Of a stretch of 64,000 bases of DNA, positions 32,873 to 41,604 are shown piece after piece (position 1 is the first letter of the stretch; each line of letters starts with the position of its first letter). Below the pieces are notes generated by a model, which had not been told where the DNA came from, did no database searches, and saw only the letters and a list, made by a program, of their open reading frames with translations. This DNA is from Ruminococcus flavefaciens (lineage in GTDB: Bacteria > Bacillota > Clostridia > Oscillospirales > Ruminococcaceae): positions 124,001 to 188,000 of the forward strand of contig NZ_FRCT01000004.1 of the NCBI RefSeq assembly GCF_900143025.1, written 5' to 3'. Made by a program: the position numbers and the translations under genes.

Positions 32873-34336
32873 TCAGTTACACATCCGCACACTTTTTGTG
32901 CTTCCGTCATCAGCTTCTTGCTTTAAAATCATCGCTATGAGATTCTTAGCTAATGCTTCACAGTGAGAATCTATATCATAAATATTATCTATTATGCCGC
33001 TATATTCTTTTTGCAAGAAATCCATATCATCAAGATGAAGAAATTCCTTGCGTAATAATTCAGCCCTATTATCGACAGTTTCTTTGTATTGTTGCATATT
33101 AACATTGGTAATCTCATCTATTAATTGTTCTGTAAAAGGTATGTTTTCTTTTAGCATGTCAGAGAAAATTCCTTCAATTTTTAATAAATACTTAGAGAAA
33201 GACCAGCCACAAAACTCAGAATGCAATAACATATATCTTCTATTCTGGAACTCTAATAAGAAACTATCATTCTGAAATACTTCTGTCATTTCATCACTTG
33301 AAAGCTTTCCGTAACAAAGATTCTGCATTTTACAGAATAGAGGAATATATTCCTTCAATTCAGTTTTCATCTTTTGAAGTTTTTTATCAATTTTATCCTG
33401 ACTTAACTGATAAACATAGTTTTTCTGTTTTATTGGAAATTCTTGTTCATATAACTCTTGAAGAATATTGGAAAGCTCATCTCTGATTGTGTATATATCT
33501 TTTTCTTCTCCTTGTTCTTTTAGTTCTTTTTCATTTAACTCTGTCTGTATATCAAGGTCATATTCTTGATTCTCTACGTCTCCCAATGGTGCGCAGTATA
33601 GATGTATGTTACGAATATCATAAAATCCATCCCATATGTCTTCGTATTTTTCATATTCTTCTGGTAGGGTATACCTTCTCTTGCATATATTATTATCATC
33701 ATAATAATACATGTCATTTGATATGAGAGTTATTGCTTTAAGTACAGGGAGTCTCAAATCAAGGGATCTAAGATTAACTCTTCGATTTAAGAACCTCAAT
33801 TCATGCGAACCATATATCATAGAGACAGATATATCCCTAATTCTTTTGATAAACATTGTGTAGTAATTGGCGGGATGGTCATGATACTTTGTTGCCAATA
33901 ATATCAATACTCTTTTAAGTTCATCTTTAAAATCCTTAATAATATCAACAAAGGCTATTCCGTTTTCAATATCGAAACAATGCATCAACACTTGATACTC
34001 ATGACCTGATAAGTTATCTAGGGCATAAGTATAGGTTTCTGTTATTATTTCAACATTCGCTGTACTAATACCCGTATCTTTTGATTTTCCATCACGAAAA
34101 ACATCCTCAAGTTCAAGTTTTAATAACAATAACAAAAGACCTTTAATCTCATGACGGAATATAATTGCATTATTTTTTGAATTGGTAAGTCCATGATATA
34201 GTTTTTTACCATCAAAATACGTATTTTCTATACGATTAATACATTTTGATACCGTATTAAGCGAAAAACCAAATAAAGTCTTCCCTTCTTTATTATCCGA
34301 GACTTCTTTAAAAGTATAATCTATTGTTTGTTTCAT
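32873..34336 (-). CDS. Hypothetical 487-aa cargo protein of the mobilizable element
   Basis: The function is not recognised. The ATG at 34336 has AAGGAGG 7 nt upstream; the longer frame to 34363 lacks a site. The N-terminus (MKQTIDYTFKEVSDN then a FGFSLNTVSKCINRIENTYF segment) could be helix-turn-helix-like. The remainder is helical with Glu/Lys-rich stretches near residues 260-290 and a Tyr-rich middle. No signal peptide or membrane segment is seen. It is transcribed opposite to the integrase/excisionase module, a common arrangement for cargo such as abortive-infection genes. It contains no P-loop, HEPN RX4-6H or nuclease motif that I can identify with confidence. Confidence 0.6.
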   Translation of the reverse strand: MKQTIDYTFKEVSDNKEGKTLFGFSLNTVSKCINRIENTYFDGKKLYHGLTNSKNNAIIFRHEIKGLLLLLLKLELEDVFRDGKSKDTGISTANVEIITETYTYALDNLSGHEYQVLMHCFDIENGIAFVDIIKDFKDELKRVLILLATKYHDHPANYYTMFIKRIRDISVSMIYGSHELRFLNRRVNLRSLDLRLPVLKAITLISNDMYYYDDNNICKRRYTLPEEYEKYEDIWDGFYDIRNIHLYCAPLGDVENQEYDLDIQTELNEKELKEQGEEKDIYTIRDELSNILQELYEQEFPIKQKNYVYQLSQDKIDKKLQKMKTELKEYIPLFCKMQNLCYGKLSSDEMTEVFQNDSFLLEFQNRRYMLLHSEFCGWSFSKYLLKIEGIFSDMLKENIPFTEQLIDEITNVNMQQYKETVDNRAELLRKEFLHLDDMDFLQKEYSGIIDNIYDIDSHCEALAKNLIAMILKQEADDGSTKSVRMCN

Positions 34337-34440
34337 TTTTTTCCTCCTTAACAAAATAGACATAAAAAGTCACACATTTTATTTTGGCTATTTGTGTGAA
34401 GCAAAATCCGGAAAAATTTAGATATGATACAATAATACTA

Positions 34441-34450
34441 CCGACGTCGG
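34441..34450. promoter_or_regulatory. CCGACGTCGG palindrome upstream of the excisionase gene
   Basis: A 10-bp perfect palindrome lies immediately downstream of a TACAAT-like -10 box and 33 bp before the excisionase start. It is a candidate operator for the excision/replication operon. Confidence 0.45.
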
Positions 34451-34482
34451 AAACTTGAAAATTGAATAGGAGCTGATATTGT

Positions 34483-34698
34483 ATGGATAAAACCACGCAT
34501 TGTTTCAACGTTGCGGAGGTTTCCGAACAGACCGGGCTTTCTATATCCTTGGTAAGGAAACTGACCCGTAAAGATGAGATACCACACATAAAAATTGGTC
34601 GGAGAATCTTATATCCGGCAGATGCTCTTGTTGGGTGGTTGAATAAGAACACTGTTGGCGGTACTACTCCTGATAAGGGCGGTGCTGCTAATGGCTAA
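34483..34698 (+). CDS. Excisionase-like DNA-binding protein (MerR-type winged helix)
   Basis: The 71-aa protein has the excisionase/helix-turn-helix_17 pattern: FNVAEVSEQTGLSISLVRKLTRKDEIPHIK then IGRRILYPADALVGWL. This is the fold used by Tn916 Xis and by small AlpA-like regulators. It probably directs excision with the overlapping downstream integrase. The start has TAGGAG upstream. Its stop overlaps the integrase start in an ATGGCTAA arrangement. Confidence 0.9.
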   Translation: MDKTTHCFNVAEVSEQTGLSISLVRKLTRKDEIPHIKIGRRILYPADALVGWLNKNTVGGTTPDKGGAANG

Positions 34699-35893
34699 GG
34701 CAGCAAACGGGGAAGGCTCCAAGTGTAAGCTCAAAACCGGCAAGTGGAGAGGAACATTTTTCGTTCCTTTGCCTGACGGAACTAAGAAGCGGATTTACCG
34801 CCAGTTTCGCACCCGTAAAGAAGCGGACGAATGGCTTTCTAAGATCAAATTGGAAATCAGTGCCGGCAAACCGGTGCTGTGCTCCGACCAGACTTTCGGT
34901 GATTATATTCAGCAGTGGCTTGAAAAGTTCGGCTCAATGGCTATCCGCGAGAGCACACACATGAACTATGAGGGATATGTTCGTCATATCCAGCGTCACA
35001 AGCTCAAGGACGTTAAGCTCAAGTACTTGACAACAGATGACTTGCAAGAATTCGTTATATTCCTACAAAATGCTGGTCATTTGGACACGGCAGAACAACA
35101 GCTCAGCGCTAAGACAATAAGGAATATAATGCATATGGTACATAAGGCTTTGGATCACGCAGTTGGCAGACAGCTAATCTATCATAACCCTGCTGATTTC
35201 GTTGAACTTCCCCGTGTCATTACGCCCGATATAAGAGTACTTACTGAAGAAGAGATAGGCAAATTCGCTACCGCAATGCAAGGAGATTCGCTCCAAATAG
35301 CGCTTGTGTTGATGCTGTTTTGTGGCTTGAGACTGGGCGAAGCCTGTGCTCTTACACATGAAGACGTGCGCTGTAATGACGGGATACACTACATCAATAT
35401 TACGAAATCCCTTAACCGTGTTGCAAACTTCACGGCTAAAGACGATGAGCCGAAAACTGTACTCCGGATTCAGGAAACTAAAACATCTAAAGGAAAGAGA
35501 CAGGTACCACTGTTACCCGAGATCGCTGATAAAGTGATTTCTCATATGTACTGGCAAAAGGAGCAGGCTGAGAAGTCCTACGATATGTACGAGGAGAATC
35601 CTTGGCTCATAGCCAATGATCTCGGTCATTACATTGATCCCGGTACAGTAAGGAAGAAGCTCAAAGCAGTTGCTGAAAGCATCGGTATCAACAACTTCCA
35701 CCCCCACTGTCTCAGGCACACTTATGCCAGTCAGGCAGTGAAGGCTGGTGTACCGCTCACATACCTGAGCGACATTCTCGGTCACGAGAGCACTGCATTC
35801 ACGGCCAAGGTATATGTATCGCTCGATCTTGAAGGTCGGGCCAAGGCTCAGGCAGCAATGACTGAACTTGTAAAAAACACCTTAAAAAAATAA
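34691..35893 (+). CDS. Tyrosine integrase of the mobilizable element (second integrase)
   Basis: The 400-aa protein starts MAKAANGEGSKCKLKTGKWRG (AP2-like domain), then has a SAM-like domain (about residues 65-160) and a catalytic domain with CGLRLGEACAL (near 218), HPHCLRHTYASQAV (near 338-351) and a terminal LGHESTAFTAKVYVSL carrying the nucleophile Tyr. I chose the start at 34691 because its ATG overlaps the excisionase stop, implying coupling; an in-frame start at 34655 would extend into the excisionase gene. It is a divergent paralogue of the integrase at 31505. It is expected to integrate and excise the unit containing genes 34.5-39.1 kb. Confidence 0.9.
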   Translation: MAKAANGEGSKCKLKTGKWRGTFFVPLPDGTKKRIYRQFRTRKEADEWLSKIKLEISAGKPVLCSDQTFGDYIQQWLEKFGSMAIRESTHMNYEGYVRHIQRHKLKDVKLKYLTTDDLQEFVIFLQNAGHLDTAEQQLSAKTIRNIMHMVHKALDHAVGRQLIYHNPADFVELPRVITPDIRVLTEEEIGKFATAMQGDSLQIALVLMLFCGLRLGEACALTHEDVRCNDGIHYINITKSLNRVANFTAKDDEPKTVLRIQETKTSKGKRQVPLLPEIADKVISHMYWQKEQAEKSYDMYEENPWLIANDLGHYIDPGTVRKKLKAVAESIGINNFHPHCLRHTYASQAVKAGVPLTYLSDILGHESTAFTAKVYVSLDLEGRAKAQAAMTELVKNTLKK

Positions 35894-35899
35894 TTATTT

Positions 35900-35916
35900 G
35901 GGGGCTATATGCCCCC
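35900..35916 (+). terminator. Hairpin between integrase and replication genes
   Basis: The stem GGGGGC / GCCCCC has a TATAT loop and no U-tract. It is probably an attenuating or mRNA-stabilising hairpin rather than a full terminator. Confidence 0.5.
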
Positions 35917-35933
35917 AGGAAAGGAATATAACA

Positions 35934-37304
35934 ATGTTTGAGTTATTAGTAATCACGATGTTCCTCTCAGGAATATCATTGATAATCATATCTGACAAGG
36001 ATGTATCCTCACAGTTAACAAAAGAACTTATCAACAGGGGAACTATAAAGTTCTGTGGCACTACGCCATATATATGGCTTAAAACCCACTGGCAGAAAAT
36101 CTCACGTAAATCGCTCCCGACCTTGATCCGTAATATGATTTCGCCGGAAGATCGCACCAAAGTCAAAAATAGTCATATCGTAGAGGTCATTAAACGTATC
36201 AGCGATGATATAAATCTCCAAATCGATGTTGACGGTGCTTTTTGGAGACAGCAGAATCTCCTCAATTTTCATAATTGTGTTTTGGATATCCTCACAGGAA
36301 AAATCATAACGGATCGTAGCAAATATTTATTTAACTATGTTGTCGATGCTGACTTCATGCCACGCTGCACACTCAATGATGCTCCAAATTTTAAGAACTT
36401 TGTTGAAAGATCAATAGGCAAAGAGAACTATGAATGCTTCCTTGCCTCGACTGGATATGCAATCTCGTCTCTTACTGCTGCCAAAGTTGCATTTTTTTAC
36501 GTAGGACCCCACGACGGTGGGAAGTCAACTGCCGCAAGATTGGTTGCAAGCGCATTTTCTCCCGAGCTTGTTTCTAATGTAAGCTTCAGCCAGCTTACCG
36601 ATTCACACTACACGATCATGCTCTTGGGCAAAAGATTAAACGCATCCTTTGACAACAGTCCGAAACCAATGAGTCATGAGGATGTATTTAAGTCCATAAC
36701 ATCCTGTGAGGAGATAATGGGCCGCGAACTTTATGAGACCCCCGTTGTATTCAGACCAACCGTAAAGCTCTTATATGCATCTAACTATCCTTTCAGTTTT
36801 AAACATCCCGACGAGGCAATTTATAGAAGAATGATAATCCTTCCATTTGAAAACTCTGTCCCGAAAAAAGAGCAGAATCCTCACTTGTTCGAAAAGCTTC
36901 GTGAGGAGAGAAACGTCATCTTTTCTCTTGCCGCGATGTCATTGAAGGAACTCGTAGACTCGAATTATGATTTTAAGATGTCTGCAAAGGGTAAGGCATA
37001 CATAACAAGCAGAATCACAGAACTGCATTCAGTTGAGGACTTTCTCAGCGACAGAACAACCTGTGACAAGGCAGGTGCATGCTCAGCAGCTGTTCTTTAC
37101 AATAACTACCTGGAGTGGTGCAGAGAAAATGCTCTGACACCCGTTGACAAAGAGAAGTTTAAGGAGCACGTCCTTGGCTTCACCCCTTACATATTCTACA
37201 AGAAAATTGGCCCACGCCAGAAGCGCCTTTGGGGATACAGCGGCATTAGATTAAAATCCACAGAAGAGCTCAATGCTCCTGATGATGAAAAAGAGGTAAA
37301 GTAA
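35934..37304 (+). CDS. Phage/plasmid P4-type SF3 helicase replication protein
   Basis: The 456-aa protein begins at an ATG with AGGAAAGGA upstream (the longer frame from 35898 would cross the GGGGGC hairpin). It has a D5-type N-terminal region (about residues 90-180), then a superfamily 3 helicase. Walker A is GPHDGGKST (191-199), an LGKRLNASFDN Walker B-like segment follows near 235, and a motif C LLYASNYP (near 288) with an arginine finger IYRRMI after it. P4-family proteins initiate replication of phages, plasmids and mobilizable elements. It lacks the primase half of full P4 alpha proteins (about 780 aa), so it uses a host primase or only unwinds. Confidence 0.85.
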   Translation: MFELLVITMFLSGISLIIISDKDVSSQLTKELINRGTIKFCGTTPYIWLKTHWQKISRKSLPTLIRNMISPEDRTKVKNSHIVEVIKRISDDINLQIDVDGAFWRQQNLLNFHNCVLDILTGKIITDRSKYLFNYVVDADFMPRCTLNDAPNFKNFVERSIGKENYECFLASTGYAISSLTAAKVAFFYVGPHDGGKSTAARLVASAFSPELVSNVSFSQLTDSHYTIMLLGKRLNASFDNSPKPMSHEDVFKSITSCEEIMGRELYETPVVFRPTVKLLYASNYPFSFKHPDEAIYRRMIILPFENSVPKKEQNPHLFEKLREERNVIFSLAAMSLKELVDSNYDFKMSAKGKAYITSRITELHSVEDFLSDRTTCDKAGACSAAVLYNNYLEWCRENALTPVDKEKFKEHVLGFTPYIFYKKIGPRQKRLWGYSGIRLKSTEELNAPDDEKEVK

Positions 37305-37449
37305 AATGAATTACAAAGCTATCGGCTATAAGCCCCGTGATGATTGGGTTTAGTAGTAAATAAGTAATATGTCTATACTGTGTTAGCAGGATTCGACGCC
37401 GTATATACAAATGGAAAATACCAAAAATATATCTCAAAGGAGTAAAGTC

Positions 37450-37986
37450 ATGAAAATCACTGATATGTTAAAATTGAATTCCAAGAGCGAAGCGAACTCT
37501 TCAGCAGGGACAAACTATAATAATATAATCCCCCCTAGCTCGACTTGTTCCGCAAAGGACATTCTTGTTAAGTACGAGGATGTTTCGAAAGAATTATCCG
37601 ATAAGGTGAAAACAGAGAAAAAGAGCAATCACTCAAATAAAGATAGTAAGGAAGAAAAGCCATACGACATCTTCACGATGAAAATGTATGGTGATGAGAA
37701 GTCAACTCTCGAAGCTCTTTCCAAGGCAGCAAACACAGATAAGAGCAGTTTTGTCCGCAAAAGATTATTCTCGGACAAGAAGATTATCATCCTTGATAAG
37801 GCTAATTATATCAGCAGATCCTTGATTGAAATTTCTGATACGCTGAGAACCACAAAACTCGATGATCCTGATTCAAGGGAAATGCTTATGAAGATTTTCG
37901 AAAAACTATGCGATATTGCCAACGCGCACGTTGCAATCTGTAAGGAATTGACCATTTTCAAAGAATCAACAGGAGAAGAGGCATGA
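37450..37986 (+). CDS. MobC-like relaxosome accessory protein
   Basis: The 178-aa protein starts at 37450 (AAAGGAG 8 nt upstream). It has a disordered Ser/Lys-rich first half and then a DIFTMKMYGDEKSTLEALSKAA segment leading into SSFVRKRLF, the RHH-like pattern of MobC proteins. The last 70 residues are helical. It overlaps the relaxase start by 4 bp (ATGA), so the pair is translationally coupled. It should bind oriT in the 145-bp gap upstream, which contains the short frame MNYKAIGYKPRDDWV and no obvious nick consensus. Confidence 0.75.
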   Translation: MKITDMLKLNSKSEANSSAGTNYNNIIPPSSTCSAKDILVKYEDVSKELSDKVKTEKKSNHSNKDSKEEKPYDIFTMKMYGDEKSTLEALSKAANTDKSSFVRKRLFSDKKIIILDKANYISRSLIEISDTLRTTKLDDPDSREMLMKIFEKLCDIANAHVAICKELTIFKESTGEEA

Positions 37987-39077
37987 ACACCATCGTTAAA
38001 GACATATACGTTAAATCCTGTGTGTTCTCAGACGTAATTGAGATGCACGCATATCTTTCTGATCCTCTGAAAATAAAAGATAAAAGCAATATCGAAGGGT
38101 TAGGATTCTTTTCGGATAATTATCTTGACGAATTTTACGCCATTAAAGCAGCTAATCAGCAGATGAATACGACAATGTTCAGACAGATAACTATTTCGAT
38201 TTCCCCTGTAGGTAATACTTGTACTGACAAGGAATATATGAAGATAGGTAAAGAGATAGCTGAGTATTACTACAAAAAAGGCTATCAGATCATATGGTAT
38301 CTGCATAAGGATACTCCGAGACATCACCTGCACCTGTTACTCAATTCAGTCAACTTCAGGACGGGAAAGATTTTCAAGCAGTCATTGAAGGGTTTGAACC
38401 GTTTCAAGGTCCACTGCAATCATATACTGCATGAACACAACCTTGAACAAATACAAATGAGCGTTGAAGATATGCTGGATATAACTCCTCACGAGCTTAG
38501 TGAGGGCTTCGAGATCTTTGAAATTTTTGACGAGGTAATTGCAGATAACGCCACAGTGTTTGAGGAGCTTTTCGATGAAAAAAATACTTCGGATGATGAG
38601 TACTACTCCGCATATGACCTCACCAATCTGGGCATGACAACATGCCCTTCCACAGTATATTATACCTCAGCTACATATGAAGAAACAATAATACCTGAGC
38701 CTAAAAGTACTCTCCAGGAGGGAAATACAATGGATTATACAATTGAAAAAAAGGAAGTCCCTGCGTTAAAGACTTCAAGCCTCCCAAGCGAGGTTTTAGA
38801 AAATACATGCCTTGTTATAGATGCAAGCAAGAACGTCAATTTTACTGTTCCCAGTAACTGCGATGAAGATAAGCTGAAGGACATAATAAACAGCGTTGAG
38901 CCCATACCAGAACATGACAGAGCGACTAACGCAAAAATAGGCATCGCATCTATTGCAGAGCTTCAGAAACGCGGCATTGACCTTCCAGTGTATGTTGATA
39001 CTTCGACCAATATAAACATAGAATTTGACGATGTGATGTCCTCCGACATATTTGATACAACATTCACTGAGAAATAA
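37983..39077 (+). CDS. MOBP-type relaxase of the mobilizable element
   Basis: The 364-aa protein has relaxase motifs: RQITISISPVGN (near residue 64), and HKDTPRHHLHLLLNSVNFRTGK (near 113-134), with the three histidines H113, H119/H120 and H122 as metal ligands. A catalytic Tyr is likely in the first 60 residues. The C-terminal 180 residues are acidic, Ser/Thr-rich and not recognised. Relaxases nick oriT and lead the strand into a conjugative channel supplied by another element, as no type IV secretion genes are in the window. This makes the unit mobilizable rather than self-conjugative. Confidence 0.85.
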   Translation: MNTIVKDIYVKSCVFSDVIEMHAYLSDPLKIKDKSNIEGLGFFSDNYLDEFYAIKAANQQMNTTMFRQITISISPVGNTCTDKEYMKIGKEIAEYYYKKGYQIIWYLHKDTPRHHLHLLLNSVNFRTGKIFKQSLKGLNRFKVHCNHILHEHNLEQIQMSVEDMLDITPHELSEGFEIFEIFDEVIADNATVFEELFDEKNTSDDEYYSAYDLTNLGMTTCPSTVYYTSATYEETIIPEPKSTLQEGNTMDYTIEKKEVPALKTSSLPSEVLENTCLVIDASKNVNFTVPSNCDEDKLKDIINSVEPIPEHDRATNAKIGIASIAELQKRGIDLPVYVDTSTNINIEFDDVMSSDIFDTTFTEK

Positions 39078-39085
39078 TCTTCTTG

Positions 39086-39112
39086 AGCACCCCTCGTGGG
39101 TGCTTTTTTTTT
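39086..39112 (+). terminator. Terminator of the replication/mobilization operon
   Basis: The stem AGCACCC / GGGTGCT has a CTCGT loop and is followed by nine T. Confidence 0.95.
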
Positions 39113-39266
39113 ATCTCTATCATTTCTGCTTATTTTCATTATATACCTCAATTCCTATACCGTCAAGCATAAAATGAATTGATTTATAAGTCAGAATAAT
39201 GTATAATGATCATAGAAGGAACATTATCTTTCATAAGCGTAATATCACAAGCAAGGAGGCAGCAAC

Positions 39267-39730
39267 ATGGTAAAGTATATATTCAAGTACTGGTACGAAT
39301 AGGGAGCAAGCGGTGACTGCTTGTGGGCTGCTGATAAAGTTACAGAAGAAAAATACGGTTACAATCCTGCTATTGAGAGTCTATCGCTAAGCCAATTCTT
39401 ATAAGCCCTAGTCAAAAACTGCCTATGAATAGAATCGGCTTTTTCTTGTCCGACAAGCTTTATCAGCTCCATGTAGTTCTCATGATCTCCCATTTGCATG
39501 ATACATTCCTGAGCGTGTCCCTTATATTTGCTATGAACTGGTAGCTTTCCTTTATGAAACAGGCAATATGCATGATGAAGCTTTAAACTGGGATTATCCG
39601 CCTGATTCACCAGATCCTGAAATATGGACTCCTGAAAAAGAAGCCGAATTTGATAAGCGAGCTCATGAAGGCTATGAGCGTATTTGTCAAGAGCTCGGAA
39701 AGGATTACGAAATAATATACGATGTATAAA
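39267..39730 (+). pseudogene. Interrupted gene: in-frame TAG and a scrambled middle
   Basis: AAGGAGG precedes an ATG that reads MVKYIFKYWYE, then TAG at 39300-39302, then GASGDCLWAADKVTEEKYGY in the same frame. A second open segment (39502-39730) reads ERVPYICYELVAFLYETG, NMHDEALNWDYPPDSPDPEIW and on to EIIYDV before its stop. The segment between does not continue the frame; its minus strand has a short open stretch ending NWLSDRLSIAGL that may be a piece of another gene. The start codon of the 39722 gene overlaps the final stop, so the two were once coupled. Confidence 0.7.
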
Positions 39731-40126
39731 TCCAAGGAGAAAAATAAGGACGACAAGTATCTTCTGATAGAAAAGTATCACTTACAACATGAAAACAATG
39801 CCTGGTATTCTGACAGAGAAAACTCACATAAACATCTTATATTAAAGGATGCATTCTTTGAAAGAACAGACATTATAGGTCTCCTGTTCAGGATCAATAA
39901 ACTCTGTATGGCCAAAGTAAAGTATTTCCGTGCTAACATAGATAAGTTTGAACCATTAAAGTATCATTATAAGGACGGATTTATTTCTGTACCTCTTTTG
40001 GATGCTTACTTTCTGAGGCACAGAGCCTCAGGTTACATTCTTGATTTTCGATATTTGCAAACGATTACTGTATACGATGATTTTGTAGCACCATGTAATG
40101 AACTTGATGCCTTTGAGAATAAATGA
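39722..40126 (+). CDS. Hypothetical 134-aa protein downstream of the broken gene
   Basis: The 134-aa protein starts MYKSKEKNKDDKYLLIEKY within the last codons of the broken gene (ATG overlapping the TAA at 39728), so it was translated by coupling. It is basic at the N-terminus and Tyr/Phe-rich, with a FLRHRASGYILDFRYL segment near residues 98-113. I recognise no motif. With its upstream partner broken, its expression may now be poor. A terminator follows 11 bp after the stop. Confidence 0.55.
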   Translation: MYKSKEKNKDDKYLLIEKYHLQHENNAWYSDRENSHKHLILKDAFFERTDIIGLLFRINKLCMAKVKYFRANIDKFEPLKYHYKDGFISVPLLDAYFLRHRASGYILDFRYLQTITVYDDFVAPCNELDAFENK

Positions 40127-40137
40127 AGAAAAAAGTA

Positions 40138-40160
40138 AGCACCCTCACGGGTGCTGTTCT
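40138..40160 (+). terminator. Terminator at the right end of the accessory block
   Basis: The stem AGCACCC / GGGTGCT has a TCAC loop followed by GTTCT. The stem matches that at 39086-39104. Confidence 0.75.
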
Positions 40161-40197
40161 AAAATTATCTGTATTTGTATTCTATAGAGGATAGTTT

Positions 40198-40313
40198 TTT
40201 GTTAACCGCAGTTAACAAACTCCGCAATATCGTTCTAAAACTCTAAAAAACTCTCAGTGAATCTCGGCGATATATAGAGCAAAACTAAACCGCGTTGATG
40301 TACGGTTGATGTA
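40198..40313. repeat. Cluster of short repeats near the island edge
   Basis: TTTGTTAAC-cgca-GTTAACAAA forms a 9-bp inverted repeat (40198-40219). AAAACTCT and AAAAACTCT follow in tandem (near 40234-40252), then two GTTGATGTA copies 11 bp apart (40294-40302 and 40305-40313). Such clusters are typical of integrase arm-type sites in att regions. Confidence 0.45.
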
Positions 40314-40340
40314 TTTTACTCATTTTGGCATAAAAAATAA

Positions 40341-40364
40341 GCACTTTCGAATACTCGAAAGTGC
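40341..40364 (-). terminator. Terminator of the tRNA gene
   Basis: The stem GCACTTTCGA / TCGAAAGTGC with an ATAC loop lies 11 bp beyond the tRNA 3' end. The minus strand then has TTATTTTTTATG. Confidence 0.85.
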
Positions 40365-40375
40365 CTATATTACGT

Positions 40376-40452
<77 letters not shown>

Positions 40453-40484
40453 ATATAGAGTGCAGTATCATCTGCGACTTAATT

Positions 40485-40513
40485 ATTATATCACGAATGC
40501 AAGCAAATGTCAA
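40485..40513 (-). promoter_or_regulatory. Promoter of the tRNA-fMet gene
   Basis: TTGACA (40513-40508) and TATAAT (40490-40485) have a 17-bp spacer, and a TG before the -10 gives an extended -10. Confidence 0.95.
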
Positions 40514-40556
40514 CAGCAAATCAAATATTTTTTTATTTTAACTATAATTTGTTTTT

Positions 40557-41054
40557 TCAAAGCTGTGTTTCCATTTCGATACAGGTCCATATTTCGCCCA
40601 AAAAAGGGAGCTGCCCCGAACTGCCCATTTGAGTAAAACCGGCAGAAGAATAGCAGTTAAGAGCTGCGGTATTATTTTCAAAGACACCTAATGTAAGCTT
40701 CTGAGCCTTAAAAACCTCAGAAGCATATTTTTTAGCAAGGCTCACCAATTCGCAGCCCATTCCTTTTCCGCGGACTGACTTCCTCAGAATAACGAACCCA
40801 AGCCGCATAATGCTCTTGTCCTCATCAGGATACCTGAGAATGAAGTGTCCAACAGGCGAATCATTTTCGTCTGTTGCAGTAAACGGAAAGAAACTGCCGC
40901 CTTTCACGCCCTCAGCATACTGCTCAACGATATCGTTTGCAGAAATCGGGAAACTCTCATACCTGTCAGCACACCAGCATCTGAACTCTCTCTCATCGGA
41001 GATCCAGCTGACGATATGTTCAGCATCGGCTGGAATAAACTCTCTTAGCCTCAT
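40557..41054 (-). CDS. GNAT-family N-acetyltransferase (RimJ/RimL-like)
   Basis: The 165-aa protein has the GNAT core: an MRLREFIPADAEHIVSWI start, FFPFTATDENDSPVGHFILRYPD strand pair (near 55-78), the acetyl-CoA loop VRGKGMGCELVSLAKKYA (near 94-111), and LGVFENNTAALNCYSSAGF (near 122-140). It acetylates an amino group of a protein, antibiotic or small molecule; the substrate is unknown. GAGGTG precedes the ATG, and it follows another GNAT gene by 9 bp, so both form an operon. It is the first protein gene of the core chromosome after the tRNA. Confidence 0.85.
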   Translation of the reverse strand: MRLREFIPADAEHIVSWISDEREFRCWCADRYESFPISANDIVEQYAEGVKGGSFFPFTATDENDSPVGHFILRYPDEDKSIMRLGFVILRKSVRGKGMGCELVSLAKKYASEVFKAQKLTLGVFENNTAALNCYSSAGFTQMGSSGQLPFLGEIWTCIEMETQL

Positions 41055-41063
41055 ATCATCACC

Positions 41064-41498
41064 TCACAGCCACTGGATAAAGGCAGTCTTATCGGAACTG
41101 TTATAGCCTGCCTTCTCATAAAAATTCAGAGTCCCCTGCTGTTTCGAGCCTGTAAGGAGCATCATTTTATAGCAATTATGACTTAAAGCAATTTCGCGTG
41201 CATAGTCAAGGCAGGCAGAAGCAAGACCTTTTCTTCTGAACTTTGCAGAAGTCACAACATTTTCGATAAAGGCATATGGACGCTGACCGCGTGTAAGATT
41301 AGGAATTATGACGCAGACACAGGACGCAGCAATAACGCCGTCCACATCTGCAACTATGATATGATGGTCTTTGTCATCAAGAATACGTTTCCAGACAGCC
41401 ATGACCTTTTCATCTTTTTCGGGGAACGGATTATCGTGGAGCTCCATATACAGCTTCATAAGTCCGTCAAAATCATTTTCGGTAATTTCTCTTATCAC
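41064..41498 (-). CDS. GNAT-family N-acetyltransferase
   Basis: The 144-aa protein begins MIREITENDFDGLMKLYMEL and has the GNAT signature RRKGLASACLDYAREIA (near 88-105), with an upstream FIENVVTSAKFRRKG strand-loop and a C-terminal NFYEKAGY. The whole domain is present at normal length. It heads a two-gene operon with the 165-aa GNAT. No antibiotic-resistance motif distinguishes its substrate. Confidence 0.85.
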   Translation of the reverse strand: MIREITENDFDGLMKLYMELHDNPFPEKDEKVMAVWKRILDDKDHHIIVADVDGVIAASCVCVIIPNLTRGQRPYAFIENVVTSAKFRRKGLASACLDYAREIALSHNCYKMMLLTGSKQQGTLNFYEKAGYNSSDKTAFIQWL

Positions 41499-41555
41499 AG
41501 CAAACGCCTCCTTTTAAATAATTATACCATAAGCAGTGAGAAAGTCAATAAAAAA

Positions 41556-41579
41556 GCAGACCTCCCGAAAGAGGTCTGC
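41556..41579 (-). terminator. Terminator of the first paralogous dockerin gene
   Basis: The stem GCAGACCTC / GAGGTCTGC has a 6-nt loop, and the minus strand continues with TTTTTT. The same hairpin occurs at 42645-42668. Confidence 0.9.
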
Positions 41580-41604
41580 ATCGTATGTGATAGCAGCTTT
41601 TTGA

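Noticed and set aside
32786..40364. Similar AAGCAC...GTGCTT hairpins at both ends of the mobilizable element as terminal inverted repeats
   Set aside because: Each is explained as a terminator (of the 487-aa gene and of tRNA-fMet), and the loop and flanks do not match.
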